Positions 1-5,325 of a stretch of 5,542 bases of DNA are shown in pieces. Position 1 is the stretch's first letter. Every line of letters begins with the position of its first letter. This DNA is from Micromonosporaceae bacterium (GTDB lineage Bacteria; Actinomycetota; Actinomycetes; Mycobacteriales; Micromonosporaceae): positions 1 through 5,542 of the forward strand of contig JADGHA010000302.1 of NCBI GenBank assembly GCA_019689695.1. Direction: 5' to 3'. The notes below the pieces were generated by a model. The model was not told where the DNA came from. It was given only the letters and a program-made list of their open reading frames with translations, and searched no databases. Made by a program: the position numbers and the translations under genes.

Positions 1-1048
1 TCCCTCGGCCGTCGGTGCCGTGCCGGCCGCTGGCTGGGGGCAGGCCCCGGCCGTCGGTGTCGGACGGCCGACGCCCGGCGCCCGGGCTTACCGGGTAACG
101 GGGCGCCTCCGGGTCGCGGACGTCCGGCGTCGCAGAGTAGCGAGCGATCTCGCCGGTGTTGCGCGGGTTCGGGGGCCCGGGGTACCGGACGATCTCCCCG
201 GTGTTGCGCGGGTCCGTCGCTCCCCGGTAACGGGGCATCTCGCCGGTCTCCCCGGGGCGTCGCGACGCGCGGCCGGTGTCCCATCCGGCACTTGGCGGAC
301 GGGGCGTCTCGGTCGCCGGGTCACGGTACTTCGCGATCTCGCCGGTGCTGCCCGAGTAGCCTCGACCGGCGGGTGCGTCCACGCCGGCGCGGTAGTAAGC
401 AGGGCTGCCCGGCGTTCCGGTGGCCCCGGCGGGGGTCTCCTCGGCCCGGCCGCGGTACCGGACGATCTCGCCGGTGTGGCCACCCCGTTGGGGGTACCTG
501 GGGACCTCCGTCGTGCCCACCCGATGGGCGGGCGGCTCGCCGGTCACCGGTGGTGTATACCGCACGATCTCCCCGGTGCTCGCCGGCCCGGTGTCCAGGC
601 GGGCGTCGCGCCGGAACTCGCCGGTGTCGTACGGCCGGTACGGCGCCCGCCACCCGCCGTCCGAGCTGCGGTAGCCGCCGTCGGAGGTGCGCCAGCCGCG
701 CTCCGGTGCCCCGTAGCCCGGGTCGGTACGTGCGCTCTCCTCCGCGCGTGGACCCCGGGTCGGGCGCCAGACCCGACCACGGATGCTGGCGATGGGGTCC
801 GGTGGGGAGTTGCGTCCGTCCGGACCGCCCGCGGGATTCTGGGCGCCGTACGGCGTGCCGCCGTGGGGCGGGCCGGCACGGTAGATGGTGCCGCCACCAT
901 CCGTGCCGTCATCGTCACGCACGGGATAGCTGTCCGAGTCGTAGGCGGCATCCCGGTATTCGGTCACGTCGTAAGCCTCCGGTCGCACCCAACCGCTGTC
1001 CGGTGGGGTACGTAAGTGGGGGTCGCGCGGATCGCGTGGATCGCGCAT
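1..1048 (-). CDS. Disordered TGEIVRY-repeat protein, function unknown (N-terminal part, runs off left edge)
   Basis: I do not recognise this gene. Reading the minus strand from the ATG at 1048 gives 349 codons with no stop up to the window edge, so the C-terminus is outside. Third positions are strongly GC-biased in this frame. The protein is rich in Gly, Pro, Arg, Asp, Thr and Tyr and has no hydrophobic segment, so the visible part is probably intrinsically disordered and not membrane-inserted. Residues 2-10 are three RDP triplets. Residues around 120-133 hold two seven-residue R(S/T)SDGG(Y/W) units. From residue 142 on, TGE motifs, mostly TGE(I/M)xRY, start at about residues 142, 158, 169, 192, 235, 268, 283 and 298. 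The ATG has a GGAG 12 bases upstream. A GTG at 1075 without a clear ribosome binding site is an alternative start, and an in-frame stop at 1196-1198 bounds the frame. It could be the soluble tail of a larger or membrane protein. The gene is divergent from dnaB. Confidence 0.72.
   Translation of the reverse strand, partial: MRDPRDPRDPHLRTPPDSGWVRPEAYDVTEYRDAAYDSDSYPVRDDDGTDGGGTIYRAGPPHGGTPYGAQNPAGGPDGRNSPPDPIASIRGRVWRPTRGPRAEESARTDPGYGAPERGWRTSDGGYRSSDGGWRAPYRPYDTGEFRRDARLDTGPASTGEIVRYTPPVTGEPPAHRVGTTEVPRYPQRGGHTGEIVRYRGRAEETPAGATGTPGSPAYYRAGVDAPAGRGYSGSTGEIAKYRDPATETPRPPSAGWDTGRASRRPGETGEMPRYRGATDPRNTGEIVRYPGPPNPRNTGEIARYSATPDVRDPEAPRYPVSPGAGRRPSDTDGRGLPPASGRHGTDGRG
98..625 (-). repeat. TGE(I/M)xRY protein-repeat array
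   Basis: On the minus strand this stretch encodes eight TGE motifs, with T codons beginning at 625, 577, 544, 475, 346, 247, 202 and 157. Five of them read TGEI(V/A)(R/K)Y. Degenerate copies (TTEVPRY near 514-494, DPEAPRY near 115-95) lie between or after them. The last three full copies are exactly 45 bases apart and form 15-residue tandem units ending in (D/N)(P/V)R(N/D). The earlier copies are spaced irregularly by Pro/Gly-rich linkers. Confidence 0.8.
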
Positions 1049-1180
1049 GTCATACGCCCACTCCGGGTGGTCCACGGCCGGAGCGTGACCGTTCTGGTAC
1101 GAGCCTGCAATCCCCTGCCCAGCCAAAGATCGGCAAACTGCTATGTACTTCGGATGTCGCGGCGCAGAAACTATTTTTTC

Positions 1181-1195
1181 TCCACACCGTGTGGA
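1181..1195. repeat. 15-bp perfect inverted repeat of two DnaA-box cores
   Basis: TCCACAC and GTGTGGA are perfect reverse complements separated by one base. Each arm is the core of a DnaA-box-like 9-mer, so the two boxes face each other immediately after a T-rich run. Confidence 0.75.
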
Positions 1196-1240
1196 TCAGT
1201 TTTGGGCTGCTCACACGCTGTGCCAGTCTACTGTCCCCAG

Positions 1241-1265
1241 CCTGTTTACACAGGCTGTGCACAGG
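1241..1265. repeat. Adjacent palindromes containing CACA cores
   Basis: CCTGT...ACAGG at 1241-1254 is an imperfect palindrome with a four-base centre. Next to it, CTGTGCACAG at 1255-1264 is a perfect 10-base palindrome. Both contain the CACA core shared with the surrounding DnaA-box-like sites. They could bind a dimeric protein, or simply be paired DnaA sites. Confidence 0.6.
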
Positions 1266-1525
1266 ACGGCGCACATGGCCAGGCCCGTGTGTCCACAGGT
1301 TGTCCCGAGCCTCGTCCACCGGGCCGTTTGAGCAGGCGTGCCGCTGTCCCGTACGGTGGTCGCTCGACCTGCGCTGGACGCACCGGCCTGCGAGCCGGCT
1401 GGCCCCCCTCGGCCGCTGGTGGGCCCGCGTCCCGGCAGGCTTGTCGCGGCCGGTGTCCACAGTGCCGGGTGCGGCGTTGTCGTACCCATGAGGTACGCGT
1501 TAGGGGGTTCGCTGCGGCGAAGGGT

Positions 1526-1530
1526 GGAGG
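1526..1530 (+). promoter_or_regulatory. dnaB ribosome binding site
   Basis: GGAGG followed by GGG lies five bases before the GTG at 1536. This decides the dnaB start. The in-frame upstream codons (GTG 1338, ATG 1488) have no comparable site. Confidence 0.8.
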
Positions 1531-1535
1531 GGGAC

Positions 1536-4220
1536 GTGTCGGTCACCGACGACGTGCGGTCGGGAGGCGTGCCTCCTGCCGGTCCACCGCCCGGGGAGGG
1601 TGGCGGCGCGTACGAGCGCACCCCACCCCAGGACATCGCCGCCGAGCAGTGCGTGCTCGGCAGCATGATGCTGTCCAAGGACGCGATCGCGGACGTTATC
1701 GAGATCCTCCGGTCCGGCGACTTCTACCGGCCGTCGCACGTCACGATCTTCGACACGATCCTGGAGATGTACGGCCGCGGCGAGCCGGCCGACATGGTTA
1801 CCGTTGCCGCGGCCATGACCGACGCCGGCACGCTGCAGCGGGTCGGCGGCGTGTCGTACCTGCACGACCTGGTATCCAGCGTGCCGACCGCGGCGAACGC
1901 GGCGTACTACGCGCGCATCGTCGCGGAGCGGGCGGTGCTGCGGCGGCTGGTCGAGGCGGGCACCCGGATCGTCCAGCTCGGGTACGGGTCGGCGGCCGGC
2001 GCCGGGCGAGACGTCGACGACATCGTGGACCTGGCCCAGCAGGCCGTGTACGACGTCACCGAGCGACGGGTCAGCGAGGACTTCGCCGTGCTCGCCGACC
2101 TGCTGCAGCCGACCCTCGACGAGATCGAGGCGGTGGGCGCGCAGGCCGGGGTGATGACCGGGGTGCCGACCGGGTTCACCGACCTGGACCGCCTGCTCAA
2201 CGGACTGCACCCGGGGCAGCTGATCGTGGTCGCCGGCCGGCCGGGCCTGGGCAAGTCAACCGCGTCGATGGACTTCGCCCGGAACGCCGCGGTCCGGCAC
2301 AACCTGGCCAGCGCGATCTTCTCCCTGGAGATGAGCAAGGTCGAGATCGTCATGCGGCTGCTCGCCGCCGAGTCCCGGGTGCCGCTGCACGTGCTGCGCT
2401 CCGGCCAGCTCTCCGACGACGACTGGACCAAGCTGGCCCGGCGGATGGGTGAGATCAGCGAGGCGCCACTGTTCGTGGACGACACCCCGAACATGACGCT
2501 GATGGAGATCCGGGCCAAGGCGCGCCGGCTCAAGCAGCGCCACGACCTGAAGCTGATCGTGGTGGACTACCTGCAGCTGATGACCTCACCGAAGCGGGTG
2601 GAGAGCCGCCAGCAGGAGGTGGCCGAACTGTCCCGGGGTCTCAAGCTGCTGGCCAAAGAGGTGGAGTGCCCGGTGGTCGCGGTCAGCCAGCTCAACCGCG
2701 GTCCCGAGCAGCGCACCGACAAGCGCCCCCAGCTGTCCGACCTGCGCGAGTCGGGCTGCCTGACCGCGAGCACCCGAGTCGTCAGGGCGGACACGAATGA
2801 CGAGGTGACCCTCGGGGATCTGCTGGCCAGCGGGGCGCGGGACATCCCCGTGTGGGCTCTGGACGAGCGCCTCAAGTACGTGCCCCGCACCATGACCCAC
2901 GTATTCCCCAGTGGACAGAAGGAGGTCTTCCGGCTCCGCCTGGCGTCCGGGAAGGAGATCGAGGCGACCGCCAACCACCCGTTCCTCACCTTCGACGGCT
3001 GGACCCCGCTGGGGAGGTTGGCCATCGGCTCCCGGGTCGCGGTGCCGCGCCACATTCCGCCCCCGTTGGCGATCGGGCCGCGGGACGACGCTGAGGTCAT
3101 CCTCCTCGCGCACCTGCTGGGGGGCGGCTCGTTCCTGCCAGGCGAACCGATCAGGTACGCGAGCCGGGACGAGGCGAATCTGGCCGCGGTCTCGTCAGCG
3201 GCCGCCAGCCGGTTCGGCATCACCGCCGACCGGGAGTACGCAGCGGCAGGCGTCACCACGCTCCGGCTGCCCGCGCCCCACCGGCCGGCTGAGGGCCGCG
3301 AGCACCCGATCGCGGAATGGCTGGACAGCTTCGGCCTCTTCGGTAAGCGGTCGCACGAGAAGTTCGTCCCGTCGCCGATCTTCAGCCTGCCCAAGGAACA
3401 GGTCGCCCTCTTCCTCCACCACCTCTGGGCAGCCGGCGGCTCGGTGACTGTCACCGGTGCAGGGGACGGCGGCCACATCTCCTTCGCATCGACCAGCCGC
3501 CGGATGCTGGAGGATGTCTCGCGCCTTCTCCTTCGGTTCGGCATCACCGCACGCCTCGGGTCGGCCACCCCGCACGATCACAGGCCGCAGTACACGCTCG
3601 ACATCTCCGGCCGCGACGACCAGCTTCGCTTCCTGCGCAGGATCGGCGTCCAGGGAGCGCGGGCCGCGGCCTGCCAGCGGCTGCGGCCCGCCCTGGAGCA
3701 GCTGGCCAGCAACTCCCACATCGACACGATTCCGCAGGAGGTATGGAGCCGGGTCGAGGCGGTCCTCACGGATCGGCGCGCGGGCCACCAGGATCGTGCC
3801 GCCGTCGCGGCCAGTACCCGGGCGGGCGGCGGTGCGTCGTGGAAGCAAGCTCCGAGCCGGCAACCCATGGCCCGCGTCGCCGAGGTCCTGGACTCGGCCG
3901 ATCTCGAACTCCATGCCACCAACGACGTCCTCTGGGACGAGGTCGTCGCGATCGAGTCACTTGGCCTGCGGGACGTCTACGACGCGACCGTCCCGGGCCT
4001 GCACAACTTTGTCGCGAATGGGATAGCTACCCACAATTCCATCGAGCAGGACGCGGACGTGGTCATCCTGCTGCACCGGGACGACTACTACGACAAGGAG
4101 TCGCCCCGGGCCGGCGAGGCCGACTTCATCGTCGCCAAGCACCGTAACGGGCCCACCGACACGGTGACCGTCGCCGCCCAGCTGCACCTGTCCCGCTTCG
4201 TCGACATGGCCGTCGTCTGA
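1536..4220 (+). CDS. dnaB: Replicative DNA helicase DnaB, intein-containing precursor
   Basis: DnaB is the hexameric ATP-dependent helicase that unwinds DNA at the replication fork. The precursor is 894 residues; removing the 427-residue intein leaves 467, the usual DnaB size. The N-terminal domain starts near PPQDIAAEQ at residue 30 and runs to about 130. A linker follows, then the RecA-like C-terminal domain, which begins near residue 208 (GVPTGFTDLDRLLNGL). Walker A is GRPGLGKST at residues 234-242 (Lys240). Walker B is LIVVDYLQL with Asp344. The arginine-rich stretch before SDLRESG (residues 400-407) leads into the intein, and the C-extein resumes with SIEQDADVVILLHRDDYY at residue 835. 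The GTG start at 1536 is chosen for its strong GGAGG and because the protein then begins MSVTDD; an open extension back to 1338 looks non-coding. The gene faces a divergent neighbour and ends in a hairpin shared with a convergent gene. Confidence 0.97.
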   Translation: MSVTDDVRSGGVPPAGPPPGEGGGAYERTPPQDIAAEQCVLGSMMLSKDAIADVIEILRSGDFYRPSHVTIFDTILEMYGRGEPADMVTVAAAMTDAGTLQRVGGVSYLHDLVSSVPTAANAAYYARIVAERAVLRRLVEAGTRIVQLGYGSAAGAGRDVDDIVDLAQQAVYDVTERRVSEDFAVLADLLQPTLDEIEAVGAQAGVMTGVPTGFTDLDRLLNGLHPGQLIVVAGRPGLGKSTASMDFARNAAVRHNLASAIFSLEMSKVEIVMRLLAAESRVPLHVLRSGQLSDDDWTKLARRMGEISEAPLFVDDTPNMTLMEIRAKARRLKQRHDLKLIVVDYLQLMTSPKRVESRQQEVAELSRGLKLLAKEVECPVVAVSQLNRGPEQRTDKRPQLSDLRESGCLTASTRVVRADTNDEVTLGDLLASGARDIPVWALDERLKYVPRTMTHVFPSGQKEVFRLRLASGKEIEATANHPFLTFDGWTPLGRLAIGSRVAVPRHIPPPLAIGPRDDAEVILLAHLLGGGSFLPGEPIRYASRDEANLAAVSSAAASRFGITADREYAAAGVTTLRLPAPHRPAEGREHPIAEWLDSFGLFGKRSHEKFVPSPIFSLPKEQVALFLHHLWAAGGSVTVTGAGDGGHISFASTSRRMLEDVSRLLLRFGITARLGSATPHDHRPQYTLDISGRDDQLRFLRRIGVQGARAAACQRLRPALEQLASNSHIDTIPQEVWSRVEAVLTDRRAGHQDRAAVAASTRAGGGASWKQAPSRQPMARVAEVLDSADLELHATNDVLWDEVVAIESLGLRDVYDATVPGLHNFVANGIATHNSIEQDADVVILLHRDDYYDKESPRAGEADFIVAKHRNGPTDTVTVAAQLHLSRFVDMAVV
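2757..4037 (+). mobile_element. DnaB intein (DnaB-b site) with inactivated-looking LAGLIDADG endonuclease
   Basis: This is an in-frame protein intron of 427 residues that excises itself from the DnaB precursor and ligates the flanks. Block A begins at Cys1 (precursor residue 408, CLTASTRVV). Block B is ATANHPFLTFDGW with the TxxH pair. Block F is VYDATVPGLHNFVANG. Block G is IATHN, followed by Ser+1 (residue 835). Every residue needed for standard class 1 splicing is present. Between blocks B and F lies a LAGLIDADG endonuclease domain: block C is LLAHLLGGGSF (residues 523-533), block D contains SHEKFVP, block E is FLHHLWAAGGSV, and block H contains LLRFGITARL. In active relatives blocks C and E normally carry an acidic residue (LIGDG, WATDG); here both are Gly (Gly530 and Gly634). 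Homing is therefore probably lost. The insertion point matches the known site between RESG and SIEQDAD. Confidence 0.95.
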
Positions 4221-4224
4221 GTAA

Positions 4225-4256
4225 TGCCCGTGGCCGGGGCGCGCCGGACACGGGCA
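4225..4256. terminator. GC-rich hairpin between convergent genes, probable bidirectional terminator
   Basis: TGCCCGTG (4225-4232) pairs perfectly with CACGGGCA (4249-4256). After one mismatch an inner CCGG/CCGG stem follows, leaving a six-base loop. It begins five bases after the dnaB stop codon and ends nine bases before the stop of the minus-strand gene. There is no T-tract on either side, which is common for hairpin terminators in high-GC actinobacteria. Confidence 0.7.
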
Positions 4257-4264
4257 AGGACTGG

Positions 4265-4585
4265 TCAGTCGAACAGCTCACTGAGAAAGCTGCGCCGCCG
4301 GCGGTGGCGGTAGTGGCCGTGGTAGTGCCCGTGGTAGCCGTAGTGCGGCTGACCGTACCCGGGCGCCGGCGGGTAGGGCTGCGGGGGCGGTGGTGCGTAC
4401 TGGCTGGCCGGTGCCGGTGCCGGCTGCTGGTGCCGGCGGTTCCAGGCCGCCTCCGCCTCGAAGATCTTCTCCAGCTCGCCCCGGTCGAGGAAGATGCCCC
4501 GGCACTCGGTGCACTGGTCGACGGTCACTCCGCTGCGCTCGTACTGACGCATCAAGCCATGGCATTTCGGACATGTCATTTCCAT
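4265..4585 (-). CDS. Small TFIIB-type zinc-ribbon protein
   Basis: This is a 106-residue protein of the zf-TFIIB family, whose molecular role is not established. Residues 4-39 form the zinc ribbon, with CPKC (Cys5, Cys8) and CTEC (Cys25, Cys28) as the likely four zinc ligands, followed by the family signature RGIFLDRGELEKI. Residues 54-80 are a Pro/Ala/Tyr-rich linker. Residues 81-94 contain six His among Gly and Tyr, then four Arg, and the chain ends in SFLSELFD. No signal peptide or membrane segment is seen, so it is probably cytosolic. The start is ATG at 4585; an ATG at 4579 is equally possible because neither has a strong ribosome binding site. It follows the phosphoribosyltransferase gene by 22 bases on the same strand, so the two are probably co-transcribed. 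It converges on dnaB. Confidence 0.9.
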   Translation of the reverse strand: MEMTCPKCHGLMRQYERSGVTVDQCTECRGIFLDRGELEKIFEAEAAWNRRHQQPAPAPASQYAPPPPQPYPPAPGYGQPHYGYHGHYHGHYRHRRRRSFLSELFD

Positions 4586-4607
4586 GGCCCGACGGTACCG
4601 GCCGCTG

Positions 4608-5243
4608 TCACGCCCGCCCTGCCAACCGATCTACCACCTCGGCATCGGCGACCTGATGGAAGTCCCGGTAGAACCGGCCAACCGCGTCGAACCTTGCCGG
4701 CTGGAGCGGGCAGACCACCTCGTCCGCGACCGCTGCCAGCGCCGTCGCCGCCTCCGGTGCGCCCACCGGGGCGGCGAGTACCACCCGTGCGGCACCGAGC
4801 CGGCGGGCCGCCGCCACCGCGGCGCGGGCGGTGGCGCCGGTGGCGAGGCCGTCGTCGACCAGGATCACCGTACGGCCGGTCAGGTCGAGCGGGCCGCGGC
4901 CGGGCCGGAACACCGCCTCCCGCTGCCGCAGCAGCTCCGCTTCGCGCCTCACCACCTCGGCGATGTCGGCCTCCGGCAGGCGGCCGGCGATCTCGTTGTT
5001 GAGCACCTGCACACCACCGGGCGCCAGCGCCCCGAACGCCACCTCGGCCGCGCACGGCACCCCGAGCTTGCGTACCACCAGTACGTCCAGCGGTACGCCC
5101 AGCCGTTCGGCGACCACCGCCGCGACGAGGACGCCGCCGCGCGGCAGGCCGAGGACCAGCACGTCGGGCCGCTCCGCGTAGCCGCGGAGCAGGCCCGCAA
5201 GCACCTCGCCGGCCGCGGCGCGGTCCCGGTACGTCCTGGTCAC
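4608..5243 (-). CDS. Phosphoribosyltransferase-family protein (COG1926-like)
   Basis: This 211-residue protein has the type I phosphoribosyltransferase fold. The PRPP-binding signature VILVDDGLATGAT lies at residues 126-138, with the two adjacent aspartates. LGLPRGGVLVA near 31-41 and VVRKLGVP near 56-63 match the family's N-terminal loops, including the RKLG segment expected at the pyrophosphate site. The C-terminal RFDAVGRFYRDFHQVADAEV is characteristic of the 'predicted phosphoribosyltransferase' group, whose substrate is unknown, so no base or pathway can be assigned. The length is normal for that group. The start is GTG at 5243; an in-frame stop lies two codons upstream, so no longer form is possible. 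GAGGT is only one base from the GTG, too close for a standard ribosome binding site, which suggests a leaderless or unusual start. The zinc-ribbon gene follows 22 bases downstream. Confidence 0.9.
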   Translation of the reverse strand: MTRTYRDRAAAGEVLAGLLRGYAERPDVLVLGLPRGGVLVAAVVAERLGVPLDVLVVRKLGVPCAAEVAFGALAPGGVQVLNNEIAGRLPEADIAEVVRREAELLRQREAVFRPGRGPLDLTGRTVILVDDGLATGATARAAVAAARRLGAARVVLAAPVGAPEAATALAAVADEVVCPLQPARFDAVGRFYRDFHQVADAEVVDRLAGRA

Positions 5244-5254
5244 ACCTCAGGTGT
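5242..5254. repeat. 13-bp inverted repeat over the phosphoribosyltransferase start
   Basis: ACACCT and AGGTGT are perfect reverse complements around a single central C. The left arm overlaps the GTG start codon (5241-5243, minus strand). A repressor bound here would block initiation, but no regulator is visible and the repeat is short. Confidence 0.5.
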
Positions 5255-5325
5255 ACGCCGGCGGGTGGCCCGGGTCGACCGGGTGGCGATTTGAATTGCC
5301 GGGAGCGGGCCGGTTCACTGGCCGG
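5244..5325. promoter_or_regulatory. Divergent promoter region
   Basis: These 82 bases separate the minus-strand phosphoribosyltransferase gene from the plus-strand membrane-protein gene, so they must carry both promoters unless transcripts enter from outside. The segment 5288-5298 is locally A+T-rich. On the minus strand TACACC lies 7-12 bases before the GTG, where a -10 element of a leaderless transcript would sit, but it is an imperfect match. An 8-bp palindrome, GGTCGACC, is at 5273-5280. Confidence 0.4.

Larger units (their letters stand above)
1178..1461. promoter_or_regulatory. Cluster of DnaA-box-like 9-mers
   Basis: Compared with the actinobacterial DnaA box TTGTCCACA and the general TTATNCACA, I see TTCTCCACA at 1178-1186 (8/9), TGATCCACA on the minus strand at 1190-1198 (8/9 to TTATCCACA), GTTTACACA at 1244-1252 (7/9), CTGTGCACA at 1255-1263 (8/9 to TTRTNCACA), GTGTCCACA at 1289-1297 (8/9), TTGTCCCGA at 1300-1308 (7/9), TCGTCCACC at 1312-1320 (7/9) and GTGTCCACA at 1453-1461 (8/9). 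None is a perfect consensus. The first two flank a T-rich run. The genes that normally border the chromosomal origin (dnaA, dnaN) are absent, so a regulatory DnaA-binding region is more likely than oriC itself. Confidence 0.45.
1049..1535. promoter_or_regulatory. Divergent intergenic region ahead of dnaB
   Basis: No convincing gene lies here; the open frames on both strands lack ribosome binding sites or are out of step with the flanking genes. The stretch 1124-1260 is clearly richer in A+T than its surroundings and includes a run of T at 1174-1179. It should hold promoters for the repeat protein (minus) and dnaB (plus), but I cannot assign -10/-35 elements with confidence. It also holds the DnaA-box-like cluster and inverted repeats annotated separately. 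The segment 1320-1450 is GC-rich and otherwise featureless. Confidence 0.6.

Noticed and set aside
95..625. CRISPR-like array
   Set aside because: The recurring sequence is a codon-phased protein repeat with variable spacing and diverged copies, not identical direct repeats with uniform spacers.
1124..1461. Chromosomal replication origin
   Set aside because: The box cluster and AT-richer island are suggestive, but oriC in this group normally lies between dnaA and dnaN, neither of which is here, and no box is a perfect consensus.
20..1491. Long plus-strand open frames across the left region
   Set aside because: They are Arg/Ala/Pro/Gly-rich shadows of the minus-strand repeat gene. The coherent repeats and GC-ending third positions appear only in the minus-strand frame open to the left edge.
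1338..1535. Upstream in-frame extension of dnaB from a GTG at 1338 or ATG at 1488
   Set aside because: No ribosome binding site is present at either codon, the translated extension has no resemblance to DnaB, and a strong GGAGG sits before the GTG at 1536.
1016..2452. Plus-strand 478-codon open frame overlapping dnaB
   Set aside because: It is the out-of-frame shadow of dnaB, extremely Arg-rich, and overlaps an unmistakable helicase.
2567..3914. Minus-strand open frames opposite the intein
   Set aside because: They have no recognisable domain and lie antisense to a coding sequence with clear intein blocks; long antisense frames are expected in DNA of this GC content.
4304..5294. Plus-strand open frames opposite the zinc-ribbon and phosphoribosyltransferase genes
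   Set aside because: They are low-complexity Arg/Pro/Gly shadows without motifs, whereas the minus strand shows the CPKC/CTEC and VDDGLATGAT signatures.
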